Source: Taeniopygia guttata (lineage: Eukaryota > Chordata > Aves > Passeriformes > Estrildidae). Taken from it: 64,000 nt of DNA. Shown here one piece after another: positions 37,005 to 48,665 of this stretch. The notes beneath the pieces are model-generated. The model worked only from the letters and a program-made list of their open reading frames with translations, did not search any database and was not told where the DNA came from. A program made the translations under genes and the position numbers. The stretch is from contig NC_133030.1 in the NCBI RefSeq assembly GCF_048771995.1, positions 39,990,001-40,054,000 on the forward strand, in the 5' to 3' direction. Every line of letters begins with the position of its first letter. Within the stretch, counting starts at the first letter, position 1.

Positions 37005-38702
37005 TCTAACTGAAACAAAGCAGAGCAAAACATCTGACAGGAGGAAACGTGCCAGCAAAACCTCAACATGAGCAGAGCAGACTTCAGGCTGCTCAGGGAA
37101 TTAGCAGATAAAGTCCCCTGGGAAAATGTTTCTGCAGATGCCAGGGTCCATAAGTTCTGGTCACTTTTTAAGCATCACCTCCTAAGGGCACAGGAGCAGG
37201 AAATGTCAGAAGTTAAGGAGGTAAAGCAGAAGTCCAGCTTGGCTGAATAGGAATCTTCCCTTGAAAATAAGTCAAAAAAGGAAGGTGTATGCCTAGTGGA
37301 AGCAAGGTCCAGTCATATGGGAAGAATACAGAGATTTTAATTGCCACGGTAGGGAGAAAATTCATGCAGACAAAGTGCAGCTGGAGCTGAACCCACAACT
37401 GTGGGGAACAATAAAAAGATGTTAATGGCAAAAGGCAGCACAGAAATAACATCAGCCCTTTCCAGTGTGAGGATGATCACCTCATGCACAGGGACATGGA
37501 CACAGCAGGGCTGCTTAATGCATTCTTTGCCTCTGTCTTCAAAACAGATGAAAGGGGGTCTCAGTGCCCTGAGCTGAGGAACCATGGCTGTGAAAATGAT
37601 CAACTCCAATTCAATCCTGAAATTGTGTGGAATCTGCTGCTCTGGCTGAATCCCTACAAATCTATGGGGCCTGATGGGATTCATCTGGGAATCCTCAAAG
37701 AGCTGGCTGATATAATCACAAACCCTCTCTCAATGATTTTTGAGCAGCCTTGGGAATCTGGAGAGGTCCCAGCTGACTGGAATCTGATGAATGTTTTCTG
37801 GATTTTGGAGGGCATGATGGAGGACCCTGTTAAAAACTGGCCTGTCCATCTCACTTCAGTGCCTGGCAAAGTTATGGAGATTATTCTGGGAGCCACTGGA
37901 AAACACCTGAAAGACAATGCAGTCATTGGTCACAGCCAGCACGGCTTCGTGAGAGGAAAGTCCTGCTTGTCACAGCTGACTTCCTTTTATGACAAGGTAA
38001 CCCACCCAGATGATCAGGGGAAGCCAGCTGATGTAATTCTCTCAGATTTCAGTAAAGCTTTTGATGCTGTCTCTCACAGGACCCTTCTGGACAAAATGTC
38101 CAGCTCAGAGCTGGATAAACACATCATGGGATGGGTGAGCAACTGGCTCATGGGTCAGGCACAAAGGGTGAAGGTGAATGGGGTGGCCTCAGACTGGTGA
38201 CCTGTCACTAGTGGGGTTCCATAGGGCTCCATCCTCAGCCCTGTGCTCTTCAACATCTTCATAAGTGACTTGGATGCAGGACACGAAGGGATACAGAGCA
38301 AGTCTGCAGATGATACAAAACTGGGAGGGGCTGTTGAACTCCCTTGAAGGCAGGGAGACCCTTCAGAGAGACCTTGACAAATTAGAGGGCTGGGCAATCA
38401 CCAACTGTATGAAGTTCAGTGAGGGAAAGTGCTGGATTCTGCGCCTGAGACGGGGCAACTCTGTGTGTGTGTGCAGACTGGGGAATGAGGGCTGCACTCG
38501 AGCAGTGCCATGGAAAGGGACCTGGAAAGGGCAAGTTCAATATGAGCCAGCAGTGCCCTGGCAGCCAGGAGAGCCAGCCCTGTCCTGGGGTGCATCAGGC
38601 ACATCGTGGCCAGTCAGGCAAGGGAGGGGATTGTCCTGCTCTGCTCTGCACTGGGGCAGCCTCACCTCGAGCGCTGCGGGCACTTTGGGGTGCCACAATT
38701 TA
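37005..38702 (+). mobile_element. CR1 LINE, 5'-truncated, endonuclease end plus reverse transcriptase
   Basis: This is a non-LTR retrotransposon copy about 1.7 kb long. It starts in the C-terminal part of the endonuclease (RADFRLLRELADKVPWENV at about 37075-37130), passes the linker (a WKQG..WEEY-like region, 37280-37340) and enters the reverse transcriptase. One uninterrupted stretch of 238 codons (37484-38200) contains NPYKSMGPDGIH, LTSVPGKVME, SQHGFVRGKSCLSQL, SDFSKAFDAVSHRTLLDKM and HIMGWVSNWLMGQAQRVKV. That frame ends in TGA at 38198-38200, just after NGVASDW. The following GVP-G-S-LGPVLFN block and the catalytic ADDTKL block (about 38300-38330) are present only in shifted frames, so the copy is dead. 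It ends about 38702 without the usual 3' octamer repeat. The CR1 in the PSMA6-NFKBIA gap at 18.2 kb is from the same subfamily in opposite orientation. Confidence 0.9.
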
Positions 38703-41700
38703 AAAAAAGACAGCAGTTTCCCTTTTCTGCTTTTCATGGACTCCTCTGAAAAAGGAAATAGAATTATCAGTTCCTTACTTTACGAGTCCCTCAGATACAG
38801 GGGTGTCTTGTGGAGGGAAGTGATCGGATCACTTTGGCAGTCCAGCTGTATGGAGAAGAGAAACTGGCTTTTTGTGTCATCACCCAGGGCAGGAAGGCTG
38901 ACATCCTGGAATCCTGGCCTTCCCTGGACCTGCTCACTTCCCTTCCTCTGGGACAGAGTCAGAGGAGAGGATGCTGAGGGCAAACCTTAAGCATTTCTGC
39001 ATGAAAAGTGCTACAGCTGGGCTGAGCTGTGAAGGGGAGGAGACCACCTCAGCAGTGGACCTTATCTGCTGTTGATGGTGGGCTCCCACCTAGCTTTTCC
39101 ATCCTGGTGGCACTGTTGCCTTTTTGCCATTTCAGTTGCTGAACATGCCCTTGTTCTGTTTTATCCCCTGTTTGAACCTGGCTGACTGCAGCTGAAGCCT
39201 GCCAGCCTCCCACACAGCTATAGGGCTAGCCCTGTTTCCACCTCATTATTTCAGTTTCCATAGGTTGGGGTGCTGCCCTGCAGGAGTGGTTATCAAGGCA
39301 GGAGACACAGCAGTTTGAGAGCTAGCCCCTGCCTCGGTGGGGTAGTCCAGCAGCCCAGCACCAGGTGCTTCAGCTCACTACTGCCAGGGGACAGGGCTGC
39401 ACAGGCAGGAGCATTAAGAGGTCTGGGGTGGATGGACAGATGGAAGATGTTGGGTGGTCTAGTAATTTTGTTTTTATTCCAGCAGCCCAGTTCATACACT
39501 GTTAGAGAGGAGGTGGAGATCAAGTGTTCTCTAGGGTGAGGGGGATTTGAATCCCCCACCCAGGGAGTGTTTTCCCCAAGCTAGGCTTGGCACAGCCCAG
39601 CGAAAGGAGCCTCCATGCAGCTTGGGGGAAGGCTTGTTTGTTTGTTTGCTAGGGCAAAACATCTCAGAGAAGGTGCTGCCAGGGGACAGATCTAAGTTTT
39701 TGGAAGAAATCCAGAAACATCAGCCTCGACGCATGCTGGAATGGCAACCCATCCGCTTAGAAAAAATGGAAAGAGAAGGGTGGTTTCATTCACAGGCTGG
39801 GCAGCCATCCTTATTGACTCTCAGTCCTCCTCAGCTCAGTGTGCATGAGCTTTGACTAAGACATGGCATGTCCTTTTCCCATGCAGAGAGGAAAACCACC
39901 ACACAAGTCCTCCCACGCTGCAGGAGCAAACACCACAGCCCGGTTTCTTTTCCCACTGCTCTGTGCTCCTCGCGGTGCGCTGCCTCTCACTTGACCCCTG
40001 GGCACTCCCGGTGGGAACAAAGCATGGCTGAAGCAGAGCAGCAGCACTCAGAGTCCTCTACAGGGCTTTGGGAAACTCCCTCTCCTTCAAGCTACTGAAA
40101 TCCAGGAATAATAATTAACCAAGCTAAGTGTTGCATCTTAATTGTAGCTGTGTGCCCTTCGAGGTGTGCATGCATGTTAAAGATATTTGTGTTTTAAGGC
40201 TCTTTCTTGAGCCATACATTTGCTCACATTGTACTTTCAGCTGGAGAGATGAAAATCTTACCTTGAAAGATGCACAGAAATATTAATCTGAACTAGCTAA
40301 AACTATGAATGAGAAAATAATTTAAATTAAAGGGGTGCAGGCTTGTTCCTTCAGAGCAAGGAAGCCCCTGGGGCTGGTGAAGGACAGATAAGAGGCTGCA
40401 CTTCACCAGCTGGAGAGGCAATGGAGCCTGGTGCCATGGTTCATGGCCACTGTAACAGGGCAGAATTGCAGAAAGGAGTGAGCAGGGAAAATCCCACCTC
40501 TCTTCTGACAGGACTGGAAAGTCCTGTTTGGAAAACTGGATGAGGAGGCAGTCCTGGGAAAATCTGAGCACTGGATCATGGCTAGGGAAGGCAGTCAAAC
40601 CTCCAGGGTATATGGGGAGTTTCTGTTCTGATTTCTCTGGATTTAAACTTCCTGGATTATGACCTGATAAATACGCCAGCATTTAAAGGAAACCTTTTGT
40701 TCCTGTTAATGCTTCAGAGAAGGGACAAGGAGGTGTGAGATGTCGGAGCTGTGACAGGCAGCTGCTGGAGAAGGTGAGAGGCTGTCCAGCAGCTGTCCAG
40801 GTTGGCATGAGAGGACAGGACTTTTCCTGTTCCCTCATCCCTTGGGATACTGTTTAGCTCCCACTCTTCAGCAAAGCACCAGTGCTGGGAGCACAACAAT
40901 GCTGGAAAAGGCCCTTCCTCCAACCCCTGAAATGAGGGTAGCCATTTGTCCAGGGAGAGGTCTTTCCCTGCCACCACTGCGCTCTGTTTTGCAATTATTA
41001 CTTCTAGCAATGACCAGATGCTTTATTATTTTCACAGCTCAGCTTCCACAGAAAAATTATATGTGCCTGGTCCAGAGTCCACCATCATTGAAGATTTCCC
41101 ATTAAAAGAAATCACAAATGATACTTGTCCTCCCCTTGGAGATCACAGTGTCTTTCCTTGGGGTTTTTTTCTGGTTTCACCTTTTCCTTTACTCACTCAA
41201 CCATCTTGCTCATTCAAATCTGAACTGAAGCTGTGGGGCAAAGCCAGCAGCAGTGAGGCTGCCGCTTTTGGGATGGGTTAAGAGTCCTGGTGGCCTTACT
41301 GCCTTCTGGTGCATCAAGTCCTTGCCAGGAAGGCAGGTAGATGTGTCCACCAGCTGCATGCAGGACACATGGTTGGTAAACACTGTTGGCCCTGCTTCAA
41401 CCTGTATTTCTTGGTGTGTAAAGTGCTAAGCAGCCAATAGGGACCCCTTTCTAACGTCAAAAGGCTGAAGGAGGAGAAGACAGTAAGGCTGAGGCCTTTA
41501 GGTTAGAACTCTCTCTGTCTAGGGAGCAGAGACACCCACATCTACGTGTCAGCCAGCTCACACAGCCCAAGCTGCATGCAAGGAGTGTGCTGCACCAAAA
41601 CACAAGAGTGGCAGAACAAGCAGGTGGGGGGATGGTGAGAGGGGTCTGCTCATGACTGCAGATGTCAGGCTGGCACTGGAGCCACAGGGAGCACAAACTT

Positions 41701-44700
41701 TCCTTTGCATTATCTCTAGGTGCAAGGTTGCCTTTTGCCCTTGCTTTTTATGCCTTCCAAAGCTGCATGGAATGGAAGAAAAGGGCTCTAAAGTACTGGG
41801 GGAGAAATCAGGCCTCGGGCTCTGCTGTCCAACATCGCCACCCTGGAAGTCTGTACTTTATTTGTCACCACCATAAGGTTCTTGAGAAGTCCAGGGCTGA
41901 TGCTGAGAAAGCTGAACGGCACTGAAGAAGGCAACTTGGTTGTGGTTGGGGTGAGAAAGGCCTACAGTGAGCAGGAATGCAAGGAGGAAGAGGAGGGTGT
42001 GGGAGGAAATGAGGAGTTTTGTTCGTTGTGTGGAATATAAGGAAGTATGGGAATATCCCTGTAGGATTATCAAAGAGATTTACAAGAATGGGCAGCAGGG
42101 AAAGGCTGGAAACAAAAATGTAACCTCATACTGTGTAATGTAATGACGGGTGAATGAGCTGGTGTTGCAGGTGAAAAGGGTGGGGGGGCCATGTGGAAAG
42201 GGAGGAAGGGAAAAAAAGAACAGGCAGAGGCAGATATGAGTGCCAAAGGCAATAAAAGCAGAGGATACAGGCAGGGCACGGGCTGAGGAAAGAGAGGAGG
42301 TTAATGGAGAGAGGGCCAGTTAGGAAACCAAATCTGAACTTCACAGGATCTCGATCTGCAGCGGCACGGATGCTCTTGAAGCTTGCAGAGCCATACAGGG
42401 CATGTGGAAAAGGTGCTGGGACAGAATTTTGAACCCTGGACCATTGTGGGGAGGCACTGGCAGTAGAAGCAAGAACAAGCTAGTGTGCTTTGCAAATAGC
42501 AGCCATGCTGTCTGAATAAGGAAAAAGAGATGCTAGAAGAATAAATGCATAAGGAGTTCTTGCTCTATATCCTACAAATGGGACCATGCCACACATCTGC
42601 CAGAAAGCCAGGAGGACAGCATTAAGGCAGCTCATCACTAAAACCACTCTCAAAAGATCTTTCTAAAGGCATAGGTGTAGAAAGGGCAGAGACAGAGTGG
42701 ACATGCAGCAGTTAAAGGGCATATATTCAAAATTGGGGGTGCCAGGGGGATGTCCTGCAATGGACAATCTTTCCGTATCATCAAGTGAACAGGCAAAGAT
42801 CTCCAATGAGTAATCCTGCATTAGCAATGCACAACATGTCCCAACATATTTTGCTAACAAGCAAATGTTCTCACATTAATCTCTGTCCTACTTGCTTTAC
42901 CCATGGTTCCTCTGCATATGTTGCATGGTTACTTTTGCATGACAGGTGGAGGTAAACATTAGCAAAACCAGCATGTGGTATTTCAACAATTATTTGTTTA
43001 GCTGCAAAACTTCCTTGTACAGTAAGACATTTGCTTAATTTATTAAGTCATTGCAGAATTATTGTAAGATTATAGCAGTGCATTTTTAGATATTCTTTGT
43101 CTAAATCTTGCAATGGGCAGCCGAGAATGTATCACTGCCTCCAAAACTAATCGGCCAGCCTGGTACTACTGATAACTGCATTTTTCTCCGTCCCTCGGCC
43201 TTCAAATGAGAAGTATTTGCCTTCAGATGGTATCTATTTAAATATTTTCATACCTAGTCCAACCATGCACCCAAGGATTTTTAGACCATTGATAGCTATA
43301 GCTGGTGAATGCCTCTGCAGGGCCTTGACAGCATTTTCAACTCCTGCTTTGCAAGGGGAAACTGAAATGTAGCAAGTGGAACACTGCTGTTTCTATTTCC
43401 AGTGCGGAATCACTTGGGTTTTTTTGCTAGTGAAAAACCTGTAGCAGCAAGTGACCAAACTCCCAAGTCAACACTCCCAGCTCAGAGTTAATGGCTGGTC
43501 AGAGTGCAGGGTGTGTTTCCAAAAAGAAAAAAGATTTGGCAGATTCTTATGCAACCCCACACCTGGAAAATGCAGCTTTGCAGTGCAGATGTAGCAATGT
43601 CTGCCAGAAGGAAGTTTCAGTGCATATACCTGGGTTATGCTTGTAGAAGGAAGGGAAATAAAAATGACTCAGGATGACAATTTTTTACAGTCCTTTCCAC
43701 AGTGGCCTTTGGATCCCATGCAAATTAGGAAGCACACAGCCAGCTGTGGTGCTCTTCCTCATACCAGCAAACTCTCCTTAGTTAGAGCAGGTTGTGTGTC
43801 AGGAACCCTTTGGGAAGAGGACAGAAAAAGGTATGGGCATCCCTGTGCAACCCGGGACCATAGCATTCTCCAACAGCCTGAGCTGTGCCAGGTGCCAGCA
43901 GCACAGAATTCCCTTGGCCAGCTCTTGGCAGAGCTCCACTGTCCTGCGTCAGCAGCTTTGCTGCTCCCTGTTTCCATCCAGGGAGTACAGCACAAACAGG
44001 GCACGGTCACCTTTTACACAACACATCCTTTACAGGGACACACAACAGGCTGAAAGTCTGCTGCTGAAAGTAGTCCAGTATTGTGATGCACTGCCAGCAG
44101 ATAATGAGGTGGAGCAAAGGATTTGGGCAAAGATTCTGTCTGCCTAAATGCTGGAGAGAAACTTAAGGAATATCTGAAGCAGTTAAAGCCACATCCTTCA
44201 CTACTACGAACTGGACAAGAGCTGTAGCTCCTGCAGTGGGGATGTGAAGGTGCCCCACCTGAATTTCAGGGGGGCAAGGCAACTGCAAGTTCCCTCTTCC
44301 CACGGAAATCCCCTTTGGAAATTCCAAAGCGGTCAGAGTTCAAACTGAAGCTGGGCCAGTGATAAACAAGAGGTGAACAGACACAGGGCTGTGCTGCAAA
44401 CCTCCAGCTTCCCATGGCAAGAGCTGCAAAGTATTTGAGCTGGAACAAAAGGTGCTGTGAGGGCAGGTGGGCGGGTGCTGCCAAAACCAGCCTAAAACCC
44501 CCTCTCTAGTGGGCCGGCAGCCTGGTGCTGGAAGAGAGGGGGAATCCCAGCCCCACAATCCGCCTGCTGCAGAGGGTGCAGGAAACAACACCTACGTCTG
44601 CTTCCAAAATTAGCTGCAGCACAAGGGCTGAGAGCTGCAAGCTGCTTAGATGTCTTACCACTGCTGAGGTGAACCACCTAAAACCCCTGAGAATGTGACC

Positions 44701-44799
44701 CCAAATGGGCTAATAGGTGTTAAAATGTTTCTTAAAAAGCAAACCGGGTAGATTCCCACAATCTCAGGGAGGTGGGCAATGAACCATTTTGCAGACTAG
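38703..44799. other. Intergenic, no gene seen, some conserved-looking DNA
   Basis: No exon recognised. 40095-40335 and 42880-43260 are AT-rich, non-repetitive and contain many TAAT/ATTA and TTTGCAT-like cores, the usual look of conserved regulatory elements. 43.0 kb lies about 2 kb past the NFKBIA 3' end. Confidence 0.4.
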
Positions 44800-45497
44800 G
44801 TATGGTAATTTTTTTTAATAAATACACATCTCACATGTACCAAAATAATTATAAACAAAAAATGTACACTATTTACACAATATACAGTTGCTAAAAAGTG
44901 TAGCAATTATGACACACACAGTGTGAAACACACTTTTCCAATGCCCACAGTTAACATTATTGCTACTTTTGCCTAAGAGCCAAGACTGCACCAGTGCCTT
45001 GGTCTGACTCCTCTACTCGGGAAGCCTCACTGAGAGCAGCCGAGGTCAGTCAGAAAGGACAGAGACTGCCACCAGCCCAGCACAAATGAACGCAGAGTCT
45101 CTGAAAAGGGGTGTTGGCATGAGTCCACCTTGCCACGAAAGGTCACTTGGTTCCCCGTAGTACCTGATGCCACAAGAAAGTTCCCTGTAACGAGCAGGTT
45201 GCATGTGTAGTCTGTTACCTTTGCAGGGCTGAGAAGATTGGCTATGTGGCTCTTTATCAGGTGGTGTGAATAATCACAGATCTGTACTGATGTTACACAT
45301 CCCACTCCTGTATTTAAACACAAAGGAGATCCTGGAACTGTCCTGTTACAATTACGTGCTCCTTCCCTTTGCTGGCAGTGTAGTAATTCCCTCCTCTTTT
45401 TCTCCCTCCACATTGTGACTTTCTTTTTAGGTGAAGAAAGTCAGTCCTTTTTCTACGCATATGTATACAGCCACTTCTTTTCACGGAAAGCTCTGCT
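44800..45497 (-). other. NFKBIA: NFKBIA 3' UTR
   Basis: On the minus strand this is about 690 nt after the stop. It ends in an AT-rich stretch with several ATTTA motifs and a variant poly(A) signal ATTAAA (44814-44819). AU-rich elements agree with the known rapid turnover of IkappaB-alpha mRNA. The end 'gtacattttttgtttataat' on the minus strand resembles mammalian NFKBIA 3' ends as I recall them. Confidence 0.7.
44814..44819 (-). terminator. NFKBIA: NFKBIA poly(A) signal (ATTAAA)
   Basis: ATTAAA on the minus strand, the only good candidate in the 3' UTR; no AATAAA was seen between here and the stop codon. Confidence 0.6.
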
Positions 45498-45545
45498 TTA
45501 AAATGTCAGCTGTCGTCCTCCAATAAGGCAGTCATCATATATAAG
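45498..45545 (-). CDS. NFKBIA: NFKBIA coding exon 6 (terminal)
   Basis: After a pyrimidine-rich acceptor ending TTCTTGCAG, 48 bp encode [15 protein letters not shown] and TAA. This corresponds to the YDDC..GG..LT end of mammalian IkappaB-alpha. Confidence 0.93.
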   Translation of the reverse strand, partial: LIYDDCLIGGRQLTF

Positions 45546-48352
45546 CTGCAAGAAAAAAAAAAACAAAACAAAATGCTGTTAATGCAAAAATCTTACTTAA
45601 AGTATCATATCCATCTGGGATAACAGCCAAATTCTACATACAAATTCTTCAGCAGTGTATAAAATTTCTACACCAAAATGGTTACATACGCCATTTAATG
45701 CAGCACTCAGAATGTAAGAAAAACAAATTCTAGGGAGGAGAAAACCACCCACTAACTTGAATTTTCTCTCATGAGGTTCTGTGTCAGCAACAGAACTGTG
45801 CTCAGAGAACCATTGCATGAAGTTAACCTCCATTCCCTCGTGCTATTTTTTACATTTTATTCTTACTCCATTTACATGCTTGCCTCATCTGCCATTTTGC
45901 TGATTGCGTAATCTTTGGTATAGCTATCTGTTGTGCAGCAAGAGGTCACTGGGGCAAGTTATCAGAGTGACACCAAAAAATACCCTGCACAGAACAGAAT
46001 TTTCCTCTTTCTCTTGTAAAAATGAAAACAGCTACTTACTTCATCCTCCGTGAATTCAGGCTCCGATTCACTGCTCTCCTCATCCTCACTTTCTGGCAAC
46101 ATCTGCAGGTCAGCTGTGGTCAGCTGCTTCAGCTGTTCCTGTATGCTCGAGTTGTCTCTGCCCCATGTGAGTTGATAGGGGGAATAGCCCTGATAGGTCA
46201 CTTTGTTCACGTCTGCCCCATGTTTCACCAAAAGCGACACGAGTTCTGAATTCTGCAGATCGACTGCCAAATGTAGTGCTGTTCTGCCATTGCATGGCTC
46301 CTGTGTGAAAACAGCGTAAGGTTCGGCACATTAGGAGAGCAGAGCCATTGTCAGATCTGCTGTTTCATAAGACTACTGCTGATTCCAATCTACTGATTAA
46401 GAGCCCCACTCAGTTAAATTCATGGTACACATTACATACCTGTGCATTTACATCTGCTCCCAAGGACAGCAGATACTCGACAATAGCCAGGTATCCTTGG
46501 ATAGATGCTAAATGAAGACACGTATGTCCTGGAAGACACAAACAAAGGGAAAACTTGAGTAAGTCTAACTCAATGCCTCATCATTACTTAAAAGTCAAGA
46601 TGATAGGCCAGGATGATATCTAAATTTGCAATGTCAAAATGGTGTTTTACAGAAGAGCTTTTCTAGCTTCCAGTATAAATAAAAGGGTTGGATTTTGAAA
46701 AGATTTCTTGGACGCTTTATTCCAGTGTTTGAGTGCAACTTGTTACTAACAAAAAAGAAGGTGCACAGCAAAGGCTGTCACTAAAAAAGCAAAGTTCAAA
46801 GACATGACTACAATCAACAGTGAGAAGGCCTATAAGACAGTTCACTTCAAAAAGGTCAGACACTGCTTTGGGCTCCTCAACTCTCAAATGGGACATAATA
46901 ATCCTTCTCGACCTCTCCAGAGATCTTTGAGATCACAGGAGACCGACCCTACCCTCAGTGCAGCACACCAAGGCGAAGTGCTCAGGAGTGTGGCCGTACC
47001 GTTGTAGTTGGCTGCCTGCAGGACAGCGAGGAGGTGGTGTGCCTGGCAGTACTGTGTGAGCACGCTGACGCTCCTGAGGGAGCCCTGCTGGCAGGCAATG
47101 TGCAGGGGGGTGTTTCCTCGGAAGTCCCTGATTTCCAGGTCGCATCCGGCCTTCAGAAGATGCTCAGCAATTTCAGACTGATCAGTTATCACTGCCAGGT
47201 GAAGAGGAGTCTGCAAGCATAAAAGCAAACCACATTGTAAGTTACACCACAAACTTGGCACCAACATCTGGACAAGCAGACCTCTAGTTCACTTTGTGAT
47301 TTGTGCCAACAAATAAAAGCATGAAAGCACACCCAGAACTCAGTTCTTTATGCTTCCCAAGTTGTTGTACAGTTGCCCATTCATCTGGAAGTGATGAACT
47401 TTGGGCTCTCTGGATAAACCAACTGCCAGCTGGTATGAAGGGTATCATTAACATCTCCATAAAGAGGGATGCAACCCATGGCATCATATTTGAAAAATGT
47501 GGGCGTTAAATGCCACTCTCCCAGGGGAGAGGAAGCATTGTACCAATACCGGCTGGAGCCAGCTGGGGACTTTCCTGAACGTAGGCTTTGATTCAGTTGA
47601 TTCCATCAATTAAAAAAAAAATTAAAGGGACTTTTTTGGGGGAATTCCCCAGAAGGAGTGTGTGGGTGTGGCAGGGGCTGATCCAGATTTGGGGTTATGG
47701 AGGTGAAAGTACCTGGCTGAGGTTGTTCTGGAAGTTCAGGAAAGCCCGGTCACCGGCTGCCTGCTGGATCACCTCCAGGCTCAGGGCTTTTTCCTCGTGA
47801 ATAATGGCCAAGTGGAGAAAACTGCAGGGGGAAAAAAAGGACTCATTAAGCGACACGCGTTATCCCCCGACTGCAGGCTAAGCCCCGCGCCCGGCGGCCC
47901 GGCCCGGGTCAGGCGCGGGTGTCGCAAGCCGGGGCTTTCGGCGCGGCCGGGGCTTTCCGCGGCCGCGGAGCCGCCTCTGGCTGGCGCCGCTCCAGGGACT
48001 TTCCGCACCCCCTCCCTTCCCTCCCGGCGCGGCCCAGCGCGGCGCCGCCCCGCCGGCCAGCACATCCTGTCCCGGACCGGCCGTGCGGGCTCCCCCCCAG
48101 CTCCCTGCCCGGCTTCGAGCCCACTTACGTGTCCCCGTCCTCCGTCAGCTGCTGCGCCCAGGCGGGCGGCTCGCGGGGCTGCAGCCGTATGTCCTCCAGC
48201 TCCTTCACCAGCTGCCGGTACTCCTCCTCCTTCATGGAGTCCAGGCCACTGTCGTGGCGGTCGTCGAGTGGGAAGGCGCCCTGGCGCTCCTTCTTGGGCT
48301 GCTCGTAGCCGTCCATGGCGGGCGGCTCGGCGGCGCGGCGGGCGGCGATCAT
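45498..48352 (-). CDS. NFKBIA: NFKBIA, NF-kappa-B inhibitor alpha (IkappaB-alpha), full gene span
   Basis: Six coding exons on the minus strand (48352-48129, 47821-47713, 47210-47000, 46528-46440, 46300-46040, 45545-45498) join in frame to 942 bp, giving 313 aa and TAA; all junctions are GT-AG. The protein holds NF-kappaB dimers inactive in the cytoplasm. Residues 1-74 are the signal-response region: degron DSGLDS at 34-39 (Ser35 and Ser39 are the IKK sites), with Lys20-Lys21 as likely ubiquitin acceptors and Tyr45 in [12 protein letters not shown]. Residues about 75-275 hold the ankyrin repeats, with [29 protein letters not shown] and TALHLAVDL as helix starts. Residues 279-298 ([20 protein letters not shown]) are the acidic PEST region, and the tail is [15 protein letters not shown]. 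The start [18 protein letters not shown] fits the avian protein; a second in-frame ATG at codon 13 also has good Kozak context. The length is slightly below chicken (318 aa as recalled). IkappaB-alpha is degraded by the proteasome that contains neighbouring PSMA6. Confidence 0.97.
46040..46300 (-). CDS. NFKBIA: NFKBIA coding exon 5
   Basis: Encodes [20 protein letters not shown], the [20 protein letters not shown] repeat and the PEST sequence [18 protein letters not shown]. The acceptor is TTCACACAG and the donor GTAAGT. Confidence 0.97.
46440..46528 (-). CDS. NFKBIA: NFKBIA coding exon 4
   Basis: Encodes [20 protein letters not shown] and SLGADVNAQ, ankyrin repeat 4. It begins with two bases completing a Gly codon after acceptor GTCTTCCAG; the donor is GTATGT. 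Confidence 0.96.
47000..47210 (-). CDS. NFKBIA: NFKBIA coding exon 3
   Basis: Encodes [20 protein letters not shown], the [16 protein letters not shown] repeat and [11 protein letters not shown]. The acceptor is GCTTGCAG and the donor GTACGG. It spans ankyrin repeats 2 and 3. Confidence 0.96.
47638..47650. promoter_or_regulatory. NFKBIA: Intron 2 palindromic kappaB site
   Basis: GGGGGAATTCCCC contains the fully symmetric GGGAATTCCC, a good fit for p50 or p52 homodimer binding. It lies in NFKBIA intron 2. Confidence 0.6.
47713..47821 (-). CDS. NFKBIA: NFKBIA coding exon 2
   Basis: Encodes [20 protein letters not shown] and [16 protein letters not shown], ankyrin repeat 1. The acceptor CCCTGCAG and donor GTACTT flank it. 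It completes Thr75 across the junction. Confidence 0.96.
47949..47958. promoter_or_regulatory. NFKBIA: Intron 1 kappaB site GGGGCTTTCC
   Basis: Matches the consensus, 46 bp (start to start) from the GGGACTTTCC site, so the two could act as a pair. Confidence 0.55.
47995..48004. promoter_or_regulatory. NFKBIA: Intron 1 kappaB site GGGACTTTCC
   Basis: Identical to the classical immunoglobulin-kappa enhancer site. It lies in NFKBIA intron 1, inside the CpG island. Confidence 0.65.
48129..48352 (-). CDS. NFKBIA: NFKBIA coding exon 1
   Basis: Encodes residues 1-74 and two bases of Thr75, with the DSGLDS phosphodegron. The donor GTAAGT lies immediately below 48129. The ATG at 48350-48352 is preceded by G at -3. 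Confidence 0.95.
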
Positions 48353-48454
48353 GGCGGCGGAGTGCGGGCGCTGCGAGTGAGCGGCGGCGGCGGCGGCGCC
48401 TCGCATATACAGCGCGGCCCGGGGGATTTCTGCGGGGGAGGAGCCGCGGAGGAC

Positions 48455-48464
48455 GGGAATTTCC
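48455..48464. promoter_or_regulatory. NFKBIA: Proximal kappaB site GGGAATTTCC
   Basis: Perfect match to GGGRNWYYCC, 43 bp upstream of the TATA-like box. By position it is the likely counterpart of the main kappaB1 site of the mammalian promoter. Confidence 0.8.
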
Positions 48465-48665
48465 AGCCACTCAAAGCCCGACCGACGGGTCCGGTCCTGC
48501 TCGGCGCCGCCGGCGCTGGCAGGGCGGGCGGAGCGGCTCGGGCCGCCCAGAAGGGGCGTCGGAGGGGAGGGAAGAGGCCGGGCCGAGAGGGAACTTGGCG
48601 TTTTTCCAGGGGGGAAGTTCTCGCCTCTCCGGCGTCCCCGGCGGTACTTCCCTGCCGCGCCCCGC

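Noticed and set aside
48350-48352. Alternative NFKBIA start at codon 13 (48314-48316)
   Set aside because: The ATG at 48350-48352 has G at -3 and its peptide matches the N-terminus recalled for the chicken protein; the codon 13 ATG may serve as a secondary start only.
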